From Eudromia elegans (lineage: Eukaryota > Chordata > Aves > Tinamiformes > Tinamidae): a stretch of 64,000 nt of DNA. A model generated the notes under the pieces. It was given only the letters and a program-made list of their open reading frames with translations. It was not told where the DNA came from and searched no databases. The position numbers and the translations under genes are program-made. This document shows, one piece after another, positions 10,912 to 24,600 of this stretch. Within the stretch, counting starts at the first letter, position 1. The number at the start of each line of letters is the position of its first letter. Where the stretch lies: contig PTEX01000120.1 in assembly GCA_003342815.1 (NCBI GenBank), forward strand, positions 2,040,039-2,104,038. The letters are read 5' to 3'.

Positions 10912-13900
10912 GCATGGTCAAACTTATTGATCATTTGGGTACCAGTCAAGGATGAAAGTGACTTGGCAAGGACCATTAAGTCAATCACTATGATTAAATA
11001 CTCTGAAGAATTTTAAACGGTGCTGAAATCAGAAATGGGCAGATAGTTAAATTTCTGACTTGTCAGGCACACAAATATTGACATTGCTAAGGAGAAGTGC
11101 AACCAGAGCCCTGCCAGGGATGGTGCTTCTCAGTTGTTGGATACTTCAGAAGGTAAATCACGTCAGTGATAATACTTTTAAGGGAAGACTCTTGCCTCAT
11201 AATCTTTAAGGAATAGGTACACAAAAATAGGTCCATGGAGTAATGTGCTACTGCTAGTGTTCTCATTTTCCTCCTGTGAAAAACCCCTGTTCACATTGCT
11301 AAAGCAGATCAAATTTAAGTTTTGATAATTACATTACAGATTCCTCCTACATTTTCACCTGTATTTGTTATTCTTCACTCCCTGTCATGTATTTTTTTTT
11401 TGTGTAAGGTAGCTGTATTTTTTAAAATAATTTCTACTTTTCACCCCTAAGTAACTTCACTTTAGTCTTCTGTGACAAAGAACAAGCTGCAGAACACAAT
11501 ACACAAGTGCTTGTAAGTACACACAGCTCTGCATATGCAGACACATAAGCAATGGTGTTTTAGAAGGTTTATTCAACTTAGAGTACAAATCTTGTTCACA
11601 TAACTTTATCTAGCATCCTGATCTAATGCAGAAGTAGAATTTCCTGATTTCCCAAACTTTTGTCCGTTGCAAACCTATGATTCAGTTAGATGTAATGATG
11701 ATCCTGAACTGCCTGGGAGTCTGTCTGCAAACCCTGAATGTCGTCTCTTACTTTGAAAGCAGTAAGGCGATATTAGAGGTGTATTCCCAAACTTTTCTGT
11801 GTTTTCCCTAGTCTCTTTTAACATACTTAGAGGAGCTCAGAATGTGGAGGAGCCCCTTGTGCCTTTTCCAGGTTGATGATGCTTAACTCCCTGCCTCTGT
11901 TTCACCAAAGGATGGCTTTACCTATGTGAAACAGGTGCTGAAGCCTGGCTGAGGAGGAAAGAGATGAGCATCATTTTGAGGATGTTTAGTTCCTGTAGTT
12001 CCTAGGATGTTTGGGTGCTGTGGCAGACTGATGACACAGTCGTGTATCCACTGTCTGAGAAACAGTCATCCTATAAAAATCAGATGTAATACAACCCAAA
12101 CAAATGAACATATGAACATACTTATGAAAAGAGCTGGAGGGAAAAAGATGGTGGTAACACCTGCCTGCTCTTGATTATGTTTTAAACTTAAGTTTTCATT
12201 AATCAGCTTCTAAGCTGTTTCTAGAAAAAAAATCATGATTCATGAAAAACAGATAGCAACAATATTTAATATTACCCCCTTACTCTTTGGAAAAAAATAG
12301 GTAAGCTTCTCTCTCAGATGCGCTGTTCTCAGTCAGACTCAGATCATATGTTTCATTATCACAATTAGCTGTGATTGTATTATCTGTATTAAATGTGACT
12401 TGCATTCTGCTTGAGGCCACATCTGAAATCTGTTTGGCAACATGAGAGATAATGCAATTCTATTTTGTGCAACATTTCCTGATTTAGACATTGTACTATA
12501 AAACACTTAGTTTTCAAGGGGAATGTAAGGAATTAGTTTTGGTCTACTGCTATCAGATTTTGCACATCTTAGTGCTGAAATTTGCGTTTATTGTGTCAGT
12601 TGTGATCAGTCAAGATGATCTTGGTTTCTAGTTGTGCTTGTCTGGGATGTAGGCAGCACAAATTTTCTGCAACAGCACTTGCCACTGTAATGATCTCGCA
12701 TCTCTGTTCCACCAGGTTTGAGTTTGTTAATCTTGAAGTCCCACAGGGTGTGTGAAAACCAAAGCTATCTGGCTTCTCCAGGCTGGTGCAGGGATGTTTT
12801 CCATCGTAGGTGCAGTAGTGGAGCCAGGCCTACTCAGGTGTAGTACAGAGTCAGCTTGGGCAGGATTTTGATCTTGCTCATCCTGGTTTAGTAACTGAGT
12901 GATGAGTGTTTAAACAGGCATTTGGATGGTAGCCGTCCTGGTAGTTAAGACCTTTGATGGTCACCCAAGATGTTCACTTATCTTAGGATGGATGTCTGAA
13001 CGGCCAAAGTTTAGGAAAGGTTTTTGTGTAATACATACTATCAAAGGTAAATGTTTAGTGTGTACTTAAAAAAACACCTGGAGTTCTGGATATCAGGGAT
13101 ATAAAAAAAGATTCCATAAAAGTAACAGCATGCGAATGACTGAGCATAGTATCAGTAGAACAAAAAAAAAAATAGATAAATGCTTAAAAAATATATAATA
13201 AGAAATTTATATGCATTTTAACTGAAGTAATAAGCAAAAGAGAATTGTCTAGAATTGCAATGAATATTGTCCTTCTGCCATAATAGTACTTCTACAGGAT
13301 GTAAAAGAAAAGAAGTCAGTAAAAAGTAGTGAGGTGCTAAAATAATAAGAAAAAAAATATGTAGTTTTTAGTGGCTTGTGTATGCAGGGGTGATATAGTA
13401 GGAAAATGGAAAAATCCTTCCAAACTCCACTGTTTTGTTTGCATTAGACTGAGATGTAGTAAAGGTATATCAAATATATCAGCTATTTAACTGTAATTCA
13501 GTGATAAACAGATGAGATCTTCATTGTGTATATGTAATATTCTTCTTCACTGAACAAATATAAACTGCTTTCTCACTGGAGAATGTGGATTTTCTCAGTA
13601 ACTTCTATTTATTAGCCAGGAGGTAAAAAGAACACTTTATAGGAAAAAAGGGGTTTTAACTCATCTCAGATTTCATTTTAATTATTCATGTGACTGAGTT
13701 TTATCTGTGCTATCTCTTGCATTGTTTAATGTTTAATGTTCTAAATGTCTTTGTGTGGTTCATGGAATGTTAGGGTAGATAAGCTCTGTAAATATAAAAT
13801 TAATAATTAATTATTCTTGATGATACTTACAGGACTTGCATATATAAATCCTCCTGCACCCATGGAAGAACAAGTCTGAAAGGGTTTCTACTTTGCCTTT

Positions 13901-16832
13901 AGCTTGCATGAAGAATTCTCCTTGACTTCAGCAGGAACTCTGTGCACACAGTGAAAGGGAAGCTGGATCTCTAAGATGATGGCCCAAATTTCATATAGCA
14001 AATTATGTCATGAGCATCTTTGATAATGAATTCATACTAAGAAAGAAGAGTGGCATTCTCTTGCCAGTCATGTATTCCTTAATGTTTGGCTGTTAATTAT
14101 GAAACAGTGGACAGATTTGGTAAGCTGATATATCTGGATATTCAGTGATGGTTTTTAGATGCTGTATACTGATGTTAGAAAGGCCCAGATAGGTTGAGGG
14201 TTTGGCAGCAAGTGCTTGCACTTTTTAATCTTGAAGAAAAGAGAGGCAAAAATAGAACTTTTATGTATCTGATGTATCAGAGCTTAGATATTTAATTTTG
14301 ATTCATGACTGCATTACTAATTTGTCTCAGAGTGTTCAAAGCATCCTAGTAAGAATTTTTTCAGACTTTGTTCATAGTATGTTTTGTTAGACATTGATCA
14401 GAGGCTGGAGGGTTTAAAGAAAATCGGTGGATGAGATTATTGGACTAGTTTCAGGCAATTTTGTTTCAGCTAGATATTTGGTATGCATGAACGTAGCTAA
14501 ACCCTTTTCCTATCTGTTTCGCTCTGTCCTCCACTCTCAAATGATTTATAATGTTTGAATCCCATCCCCTGTTTAGCCAAGTGCAGTATTATAGTAAGAG
14601 TGTATCACTTCTGATTTTGAATATCATTTCACAATCTGCTCTGTCCCTTCATTTTCTGCAGAAGCATGCCTTATCACTTGGAGAATGATAGGCTAAACTG
14701 ATTGCTTAATCATGAGTGATGTGATGATGCTGTAGCTTTTGTAAGCCTTTAAAGATAGGAGTTAGGAGCTGACCTGCACACTGTCCATTTTGCATATATG
14801 AGAGATGGAGAAGAAGGAAGCAGATCTGTTACAAAAAAGATATCATACCATTTTCCCTTTAGTTAAAAGTGTTAGAGTTTCTTGGTTGTGAGGCATGTGG
14901 AAAGAGATTGTAAGAGAGTCCAGGGCGGCAAGTGCTGCCAGTTTTAATAGTCCTAACTGTATCAATAAATCATTTGCAGTAAAAATATTCTTCTCCAGTA
15001 TATTGAAGACAAACATTTTTACCTTAAGATATTAATTTGCTACTTAAAGAACATAATTTCTTAAACAAAAATTGCCATCATGTGTTTTCCACTCTGGTTC
15101 TGAGGTAGTCTCTGGTTTTCAATAATTCTCTTCTGCTTTTAAAACCAAGCATTTGAGGGGCTAGAATTAGGTTCACACAGCTGGTACCATCTGCTTTTAT
15201 TCTTTTTATCTCCCCAAAAGCTTTTGGTCTTGGTCTTTCATTATTCATGAGTGGACAGTGAAGATGAGACAGTGGACTCAGTTTTTGAGTGCTATGAATC
15301 AATAGTTTTCTTAGTTTGATGCCCTCAGGTATGCTGCTTCTTAAGAAGTTATTGTTGTGATGGGCATTTGAGCAATGCGGGAGAGTAGATTATGCTGGCA
15401 GCCTGTGTCCACTGTCTTTGATTCTAGAGCTGATCTCTGATTAGTGGTTTAAACAAAAATGTGCAATACATGATATTAACCATTTTCATGAGCGGACTAT
15501 ACAAACTTTTGTTTTAAGTTCTCCAATCTGAGTAATTAAAAATGCAGTATAAAGTACTTTAATATGTATAAAGTCTAACATTAATATGCTTTGGCACTGA
15601 TTTTCCATTCTGTACCAGTTTATCATTCATAAGCAAACTCTATTGTCAAGGTCTTCTGCTTTTCTTTTATTTTTCTGTTTTAAGATTTTGAGTTTCCAAA
15701 AAAAAAAAAAAGTCTATTTTTATATGAATTTGTCATTATTATAGAACAAAAACAAATGGGTTGTCTTACTGAATATATGGCTGTATGCAGCTCAGCTTGT
15801 CTTTTAAAGTAAACTTTCATTTACAAGCAAATAGTTTATTCTGTGAAGTATTTCAATGTATTAGTATTATATTACTATCATTAAATAATAATATTTCAAG
15901 TTTTCATTCAAAATATTATAAAAGTTAATTAAATGTAGATGTAACTTTTTATGAATTTTTTCGTAGCTGATGAATGTAGGTTCTACTTAAATTATTTGTG
16001 TAGAATTTTGCCATTTTCATGACCTGATTTTATTGCCCCTCATGTCTGCTTCTTCTGACATCAGGACATTTAGAAATTAGTGGAAACAGAGGGAGAAAGT
16101 AAACTTCTTGAAAATGGTTAGAGAAGTGGAAACAATTTTGAATGTAGCAAACAGAAGTTGGAACTTAATAAATATAATTTTCTCTACTGGCTGCTTAGTA
16201 AAGTTTTTACATAATACTTATTAGTTGGACTAGGCACAGCTTCTCCTAAGCATTCATTGAATGCTGTTCATTTAATGCTTATTCATGAGCCTTTCTCGAG
16301 GTGATGAAGCATGATTCTTATTTTTGTCTTTTGGCCTATTCCCATACTGTCCAGATAGCACATCTTTTGAGCATATATGCTGGCTCTCCCAAATCCTGGT
16401 AAGTCTGCTATTGAGATGTTTACTGAGCACATTCGTGTCAGGCATCCTTTAGAATAAATTACTTGGCTGCACTTTTTAAGGAAATTATCTAAGAAACTAA
16501 GTCCAGAGGAACATTTTGAATTGATAATCTGGTATAATAAAATCATTCTCTGTTAGCTGAGAATCAGTTGTATAAGCTCCAGATGCATTTCTTTGACGTT
16601 CTTTATTTGCTAATTCAGAAGACACTGCACAGAGAGGACTGGCTGTTGTCCACGGTGTCACTGAGTGCCCAGACCTTTTCATGCTTTTTTTTTTTATGGA
16701 ACTAATACATTGAAATTTAGGAGGAGGCTTAGGCTCCTCCTGTAGGTGCCATGTGCCCTGTAGCTAAAATAAAGGCCTGTAAGACCTAGAAATTATATGT
16801 GCCCTAATCAGGACTGAGGGGAGAATGTAAAG
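10912..16832. other. A/T-rich non-coding stretch
   Basis: About 5.9 kb with no recognisable gene, RNA or dated mobile element. Open frames are few and short. Small features are A-runs near 13161, 13350 and 15698, a near-palindrome GCATTCATTGAATGC at 16251-16265, and an 8-bp hairpin (AGGAGGAG / CTCCTCCT) at about 16719-16741. It resembles intronic or intergenic DNA. Confidence 0.55.
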
Positions 16833-16920
16833 AAGATAGGGCCAAACTCTTGGTGGTGATGCCAAATGATAGGACTGGGGGTAATGGGTATAAATTAAAA
16901 CACAGGCAGTTCCTTGCCTT
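16833..16920 (+). mobile_element. CR1 LINE fragment (diverged)
   Basis: The words GGGCCAAACTCT, a 'gtggtgatgccaaatgatagga' segment, GGTAATGGGTATAAATT and AAACACAGGCAGTTCC line up in order with the CR1 3' region. The same block reads GGCCAAACTCTTCTCAGTGG ... AAACACAGGAAGTTCC in the younger copy at 21.3 kb. Both ends are lost and similarity fades after 16920. The orientation is that of CR1 sense on the plus strand. Confidence 0.65.
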
Positions 16921-18860
16921 GAAGCGCAGTATAAGTGCACTAAGATCGTGTAACCAACATCAGTATTCATGTATTTTGTGACACTGTGGTGACAGCATTA
17001 CACCCAATGCATAAGCATTTTACAAACTCTTTGAGCAGTGCAAGTGCTGAAGGGATAAATGAATGTTATGTCATTCCATGCAGGGTAACTTGCAGAACAC
17101 ATCAAAAGGATGACTTGCAATGCAAAAAGCCCTCCTGCACCTTTTGGGGGGCGTGAATGGCACAGAGACATCAAGCATGGAGGAAAGTTGGAGAAAAGAG
17201 AAAACAAACTAGCTTCAGTTCTGACTTCTGTCATCAAAAACCTCTCAAGTCTGATCACCTTGACCTCAGCAACAAAGGACCATAGTCATCAGTGTCGACA
17301 ACAGCTCCATAAGTTATTGACTAACAGTTCTTATATATGTAGTGATGACAATCAGTAGCATGCAAGAACTATGAGCACAACCAGTGTTAATGAGTAAATA
17401 TAGTAAAATTTGGATTTGAAACTTGAAACTGACCTGATTTGTCAGTCATTACAATGGTCTCTAATTCCCTGATACATATATCCACATACAAATATACAGA
17501 CACATATTATGTTTACTTGCAACAGCCTAAAAATTGCCTGTAAATGCCTTGACCATTTGAGAAGCAGCACAGTGTTTTGGTCTTTCAGTCACAGATCCGG
17601 CTTCAGTTTCTGGATCCTTTCAGATCAGAGGATGTCCTCTTCTCTTGCTTTTTCTTCTGGACTAGTGGTCTCCTCATTTCAGCTGTCACCTCTTCCTCTT
17701 GCTGTCAACAAAGACCTGGAACCTCTCTTTCTTGCTGGCAACATTCATGGATTCCCAGTCCCATCCCAATCCCATGGGTTCAGTTTGTGCATACTTACTG
17801 ACTCAGAAGGGCACTCTTCTTTTCTCATGCTTAATGCTGAGACCTCTATTCTTGCCAGTCTTCAGTAAATCCACCACGGGAGTCCTAGATCCATAACTAA
17901 ATAATTTCCACAATGAGGACTGTGTTAACAGAACCATTCACCGTGCTGTCCTTTGTACTGTCTCACTGAAACACCTAGGATTATGCAGTGTGTTTGAAAA
18001 TTAGATGAAATGAATCTCTGATCTTGTATGCTGATTGCTGTGAAAAAGATATGAGTCAAATAGCTGAAAATAAAGCCATTTTGTAGTTTTAATGGATATG
18101 TGTTAAAGCGATTCATAACAACTTATCATAAAAGTGATATGAGGGGAAAATAAAACATACCTGGATCAGAAGCAGTAAAAGTGAAAATACTGAAGATATT
18201 ATGGGTGGTCAACAGATCCAGCAGACTCTGGGATGTGGAGATTCCTCCTTTGTGGCTACTGAAGCTCAAACATAGTGGGCTTCAGTGCACCCAGAGGCCC
18301 TGGAGGTATCTTTGTCCCACTTTCAGTCCTGTGGATGTGTTTGCTACTGGTCCTGCTTGAAGGTTCAGCCAACATCCAGGCCAAAGGTCTGGCTAGATAA
18401 TTTATCAGATGCCTGCCTTTGTACTCTACACATACTTTCAGAAAAACATCCAAGAATCTATTCCATGACATGTATGAATAATCTGTCCTATGTTTATTTC
18501 TTTATACTTATCTTTAGGTCTTGAAGATTACATTACTGGAAAGCATTCATTGATAGTGTCACAAGCAAGCTTGAAGGTGGAAGAAAGTACCTGAATGGAG
18601 TCAAAACACAAAAACTGACTGTTGTATTCATTGAACTGAGACAATGAGAGGTTGACTGTCAAAAGAGCTTTTTTTTCCCTTTTTTTTTTTCTTAAGGCAA
18701 ATAAGACAAAAAGATGATTGCCTGCATCAATAAACTGATGCAATGAAAATATGGGATCTGAATCATTAAAATAACTTGTTGCAGTCCTCACTAAACAGTT
18801 GCATGTGCTTCTGGCCACCTGTTCTGTTTTCTAGAAAAGGCTGAAGTTTAGATTTAACTG
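16921..18860. other. Non-coding stretch
   Basis: No gene is recognised. A plus-strand frame of 119 codons at 17509-17868 is Ser/Leu/Phe-rich, pyrimidine-biased and without a family match, so it is taken as chance. T-runs occur near 18670-18692. Confidence 0.5.
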
Positions 18861-18864
18861 AGGC

Positions 18865-19270
18865 TGAAGAGTCTGTGCTGTATGAAGAGAAGCTGAGGGA
18901 GAAAGGGTTTGTTCGTCTGGAGAGAGGAAGACTGAGATGAGGGAAAGGACTGCCACCTTCACCCATTTTATGATGGATTACAGAGGAAATGGATCCATAT
19001 TTTCCCCAGAAATGCACAGAAAAAGGAACAGATAGAAATGACATGAAGAGAAATTATGAGCACATAAGAGGAACACAAAAACCATGGCAATGGTCAGACA
19101 CTGGAACAGGTTACTCAGAGAAGCTCCATCTATGGAGACATTCAAAACCCAACTAAGCAGAGTCTTGTCAGATGAGTCTAATTTTTAAGTTATCTTTGCT
19201 ATAAGCAAGTCATTGGACTACATGACCTCCAGATGTTTCTTCCAATCCAAAGTACTCTATAATCATACAA
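18865..19270 (+). mobile_element. CR1 LINE, old truncated copy
   Basis: In order the stretch shows a GAGAAGCTGAGGGAGAAAGG-like block, the CACTGGAACAGGTTACTCAG block (CR1 consensus: actggaacaggttgcccag), AGAAGC...TGGAGACATTCAAAACCC, and near the end TTGGACTACATGACCTCCAG...TTCCAATCCAAAGTACTCTATAATC. This is the CR1 C-terminal ORF2 plus 3' UTR layout. It is more diverged than the copies at 21.3 and 47.8 kb, so probably older. The 5' boundary is approximate. Confidence 0.8.
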
Positions 19271-21313
19271 TGCATCTTAAATAATTTGCAGCAACACATG
19301 TCATGTCCTGGCACAGAATGCATTAATAGTACAGAGTGATAATAATTGAAATGGCAGCATCAGTAGAAAAATATTCAGTGTGCACTTAATTTGGTATGTG
19401 GATCGGTGTTAAAAGCTTAGGGTCATTTCAGGTATGCACTCTGTATGATAGAACTTTGAAGAGCAAATATACAGTGCTAGACGTATATGAAAATATCTGG
19501 GGAAAAAAAAAAAAAAAAAGAGATTTTGTCACCTCAGCTCTTTCTCATTAAAGTCAAAGAAAGTCAGACTTTTAACCAAAATGGTTTGGTATGTTAATAT
19601 TTTTTTTTTTCCTTTTGATTTGATCCTCCTTTACTTTTGAGTACAAAATTAATTGACTTTTCCTTGAAAAACACTTTTACGGTGTTGAAAAGGCAAAGAT
19701 GTGCCTGTGAGATGTGCTTGTCATCCTCTATTGAAGATTTAGGGCCACAAATCATAATAAAGGATTCGCTTTCTTAGGATTTTGTAGAATGAGGATTGAT
19801 TATATCTCCCCTACATCGCACATTTCTACTACACTCTCTTGCCCTCTTATTTGGAATATTTTTGCCTCTTAATAAGTCCATACAAAAGCCTTTGTGTCTG
19901 ATTGCAAGGCTGAGGGAGAATTAGATAGACCTCTGCAAGAGAAATCAAGAATCTGCTATTGTGATTTTTAGTAGGAAAGCCGAACTAAATACTTTTTTTT
20001 TTAAAAAAAAAAAAAAGTATGGAGTTCCAATAACAAGTACTCATTTTGGTTCCAAACTTGGGAAACATAACCAAGAAAGTAGTGGAAACTTAAAACGAGC
20101 AGCATTTAAGCGGTTAAACACTGACATGTATGAGGTCATTGGATATATTCACTGCTTTAAAATTTATATTATTTTTAGTGCCTTTGGGCACTTGCTCTGA
20201 GCATAAGAAGCAGCTCACTTTCCAAAAGTATTACAGTGCATCCGTTTGCCTGTACTAAATTCACTTCAAATAGTTTAAAGAAAAAGAGGAGAAAAAGGAA
20301 AAGAGCTTCCACAAGGGATTTAAGGAAAAGTCTTCTGCTTTAACTGCCTGGAGGCAACATTGTAAAGCTTAGAGCATTGTATCCCTTTTTTCAAGTATGA
20401 GGATGATGCTCATTAGGAAAAGCTGTATAAAATAGCAAAAGGCTCTAAAAATTATATGTAATAAAAACTCATATTATCCAGTACTTGCTAAGTGCAGATT
20501 TTAATAAGGTATAGTTATTATTGAATAATCTACCAGAACATATGTGTATGAAATAAAAGCAACATAAACAATTATTCTTATGACAGTAATGTTCACTCAG
20601 ATATATTACAGAGACTTATAACTCAACTGGCATTTCTGGAACATGTCATTTCTTCAAGGACTCTGCAATACAGCTCAAAATTCCATATACCTTTGCTCAA
20701 TTCTGTTTAAAAAAGAGAGAAAAATGAGCATTATTAAGCAGGACTGTCAGAATGATAATGTATTACACAAAAATTCAAGAGGGCAGAATGGGAAGCACCA
20801 ACTAAAAATATGCTTCCTTGGGAGTAGCCAGTCATGCTTAAACTTTCTTTACTATCACAGAAGTTCCACAGTATGTACTGCATGGATGAGTATTTTCATA
20901 TAAATGATCTGCTTACTATATATAAGTATGATTTCACAGTTCAGTTATTCAATATAGTGTCATTCTTCAATAACTAATAAAAATGTTATTACCTTTTTTT
21001 TTTTTTTTTTTTCCTTTTAATTCCATTTCCATCCTAACTGGCAGACCTTACCATCTGAGCATGCAATTAAAAGATTCCTTTTACCACGGGTACATGTTTT
21101 TCCAGTAGAAGTAAGTTCTGCAGCATTCTTATATTGAGTGTGTAAAAGTCATTATCACAAGATTTCAAAAGATGCAAAGAATTGTGTTATTTCATTAATA
21201 CTGGTTTACACTTGTTATGTATCTAAACTTTACTGGTTAACTTAGCTAACCAATACAAGTCAATGTGGTATCACCAAGGTGAATGAAATTGCTATATTAT
21301 AAATAATTGTTTG
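19271..21313. other. A/T-rich non-coding stretch
   Basis: No gene is recognised. It contains an A18 run at about 19503-19519, T-runs at 19602-19610 and 20994-21012, and a perfect T10/A14 palindrome bounded by ATAC...GTAT at 19989-20020. Confidence 0.5.
19989..20020. repeat. T10-A14 palindromic block
   Basis: ATAC, ten T, fourteen A, then GTAT. The arms pair as a hairpin of about 14 bp. This is a simple A/T feature that could stall polymerases. Confidence 0.8.
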
Positions 21314-21601
21314 TAGGGAAGAGGAGGCCAAACTCTTCTCAGTGGTGGCCTGTGACAGGATAAGGTACCTCTTGAGTGCAAGTTGAAACACAGGAAGTTC
21401 CATCTCCATGTCTTTACTGTGAGGGTGATGGAGCCCTGGAACAGGCTGCCCAGAGAGGCTGTGGAGTCTCCTTCTCTGGAGAGCTTCAAACCTTCCTGGA
21501 TGCCACCCTGTGCTCTAGGGGTCCCTGCTTAAGCAGGGGGATTGGACTAGATGATCTCTAGAGATCCATTTCAATCCTAAAGATTCTATGACCCTACGAT
21601 T
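21314..21601 (+). mobile_element. CR1 LINE, 5'-truncated 3' end
   Basis: This is a well-preserved avian CR1 3' end. It includes GAGGCCAAACTCTTCTCAGT, TGGAACAGGCTGCCCAGAG, GTGGAGTCTCCTTCTCTGGA, GGGGGATTGGACTAGATGATC and a terminal ATTCTATGACCCTACGATTC. The frame for the last part of ORF2 (NFFT..V..W N RLP.E.VESP type) is present but damaged. It is inserted in sense orientation on the plus strand. About 290 bases remain of a roughly 4.5 kb element, which fits the usual strong 5' truncation of CR1. Confidence 0.95.
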
Positions 21602-24600
21602 CAAGAAAAGTTGAAAAAGTGTTTTCTCTAGGTAGCATTTTAAAAGTATTTTCAAAATAATTAAGACATGTCATTATAACCAAGAACGCTAGCCATGTAA
21701 TAAAGTACAAGACAATATACTGCAAATGTATAGATTAAAGAATCTTTATATTCAAGTGCAAAGTGATTTTCTCTTGTTCTGGGTAGATACACTCTCACAT
21801 AAAGCAGCAGCCAAGGATGTGCCATTATATTTTACCACTAACATATATATAGGTTGGAGGCCTAATTATTGTATTTAACATGAACAGACACTGTACTGCT
21901 ATGGCTAAATGCATGTCTAGTGGAAAAGCAAAAGGACTTTGCCAGCTTTACTGCCATAATATTAATCGGAATAACATTTATAAACTCAATGAATCTTTTA
22001 ATACATTATTCTGTTTACTAAAGAAAACATCAGCCATAAACCGCTTTCAACCAGTTAGTGTAAAATGATTTGACGTTCTTTCAGAAGTTGTATCTAGCAC
22101 ATCATTAGCATAAACTCCTCATTGAAACTCCTTCATCTATCGTATTCCATAGATTCAGTTTCCTCATGACAATCTTTTTTTAAAAAAAATATTTTCTTTA
22201 ACAATTTTGTAGAAATACATGCTGAAGAAACTAAGAGTTGTACACCTCTATTGGATATCAGACACCTTTCCTGCAATGACATGTCATTCACTTCCCTTTG
22301 GGTATTGAAGAAGAAAAAATAAAACAGATTTTCAACATAAAATAATAGAAAACAGGAAACAGTAATAAAAATAAAGATAACAAAAATGAAAATCAGAGAA
22401 AAAAAGTTCAGTGTGTGTGTATATATTTATTTAAAAATATATTTATTATATATATATATATAAACTTTCTCAGAGAAGATGTGATGTTTGGTCTTTGCTA
22501 TGTTTCATGTAGGGCTGGCAACACAAGTTCTGAAATTTTGTGTTTCCCACTAGCTTCTTAATGTCTAAACTACTGGGTGCCAATGAGCTCATTTCACACT
22601 ACACTTTCTCTTTGCCATGACCATTTTGAATTACAAAGGTTTTGTTCCACTGTGAAGTGTGATTTTTTTTTATCTCATGCCTAACACCTTTATTCAGTAC
22701 AACAGCATATGCTACAGATGAGAAAATATTGATGAATCATTAAATTTTCTATATACTGAGCACAAGATAGGTTAGTGAATGTGCATTTTTTCCTTCCACA
22801 ATAACACAAAGACAATTTCTAAAACTCAAATAAAATGGCCCAAAATATGTTTTCACCTGCTACTTTGCTGGCTTGATGATAGGTCTGTTTCTTACTAGTT
22901 TTGTCTTCAGAGACTGCCAAACAGAATCTCAGCATGATTTATAATGTCTTGACCAAAGCTGAAAAATTAATGAAGACACAAGTAGAAATACAATTTTTCT
23001 CTCAAGTAAAGTTCTTACTATAAGTGTTTTAACACTAATAGAAAAATGGAAGTACATGAGATGATAGAGTATTCTGAATAACTTCTGTGCAATATGAAAA
23101 TAATATTGAAAGATAAAACTTTCAAGGAGATATTGTTGATAAGCCCCCATTTCTTTTCTCATCAAGGTTTTCAGTTAGGCATGTTTTAAATTCTTAATGT
23201 GCTCCTAAATTTTCATATTACATGTTTGGCTACCGAGGTTCTCTCTTCCTGCATTTGGTTCAGGACGTTGAGGTTTTACTGCTGGCTATTTTTTTTTTAA
23301 TAATATTTTATCTATTCCTTTCCATCCTCCATATTAAAATGCTATATCACATTCTGTCTGGATTTACTCAAGAGGCTGCACTGAGAAGTTCAGGATTCAG
23401 ATGACATCTTATATAAGAATGACAGCTGTGGAAAACACTATGTTGGTGAATCTAGCATGAACAACTGTGTTTTAGTGGCGCATGTCTTCGTGCGGAAAGT
23501 GAGTTTGGAAATATTTTCTTCAAATGTACAGTTGATGGCACATCTTATAGATCTTATTATGATTCCTGCATAGTAATTGAAGTTTGATACTTTCTTATTT
23601 ACTGTAATGATGGAAAATTTAGAAAAAAACCTCACTATTTTCCAGCATGTGTAGAAAATTGATGTTCTGTTGCATTGTAATTAAAAATAAACATATTTTT
23701 TTCAGGGAATGAGTGTCAATTGAGTGTACTTGTAGAGATTAAGAAACAATATCTAAAATGGAGAGAGTATTCATATCCGCTGAGCATAAGGATAATGTAA
23801 TTACCATTATAAAATTATACTAAAGAATAGTAGAGTATTAGAAGAATAAAGACATGTTGGTATCTGAGACCTAATTGCAGATTGAAGAAGAAATAATACA
23901 GGAGGATACTGAACTAAAGCCAGAGTAAAGGTATCTGTTATTTGAATTATTCTGTCTTCTGCAATAACTGAGGCTTTTAGGGGAATTGCTGTTATAGCAA
24001 TGATCTAATGAAAGGTGTGGTTTTCTCTGTAGAAATAGGGCAACATTGAAAAAAATTCCTTTAGTACACCCCTGTGAACCACATATGTGAATTAATACAT
24101 TTTGTTCCTTCTGTTGTATGGCTTCTACCTGCTGATACTAAAGTGACAATAATGACCAGGCATTTTAGAGCTCTTTCATCAATAGATTCCCTGAGGTTTA
24201 TTCAAAATGAAGAGCCTTTTTTCTGTCCTGAAGAGATAACACACTAAACAAACCAATGTTATTACTCGATGGGAGTGGAAATTCTGTTCTGAAGCCTTTA
24301 GGATATAAGTGCATGCTTTTTCATAAGATTTAACAGTTACTTCCCTATATTCATTGAAGTATGCTAGCAATCTTAAGCCTGGAATTAGAAGAAGGCTACC
24401 ACCCTGAGCAAGTATGTTGGGATAAGTTCATATATTTATGTTTCTATTCTGTGTATTCATATAAGTATCTATCTTTACATATCTCTTCATCAATTCCATC
24501 AAAAAAGATCAATTACTACTTATTACTTTTTAAGTTTTTTTGTTTGTTTATTTGTTTGGTATTTGCTCCATTTTAGCACAATAACAATCAGATGCAGGCC

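Noticed and set aside
13832-13878. Possible minus-strand exon ending at a GTAAGTATC donor
   Set aside because: The acceptor lacks a proper pyrimidine tract and the encoded peptide is unremarkable.
16719-16741. AGGAGGAG/CTCCTCCT hairpin as a microRNA precursor
   Set aside because: The stem is only 8 bp and lies beside decayed CR1 sequence; too short for a pre-miRNA.
17509-17896. Three overlapping plus-strand frames up to 119 codons
   Set aside because: Pyrimidine-biased sequence, three frames open together, no recognised family.
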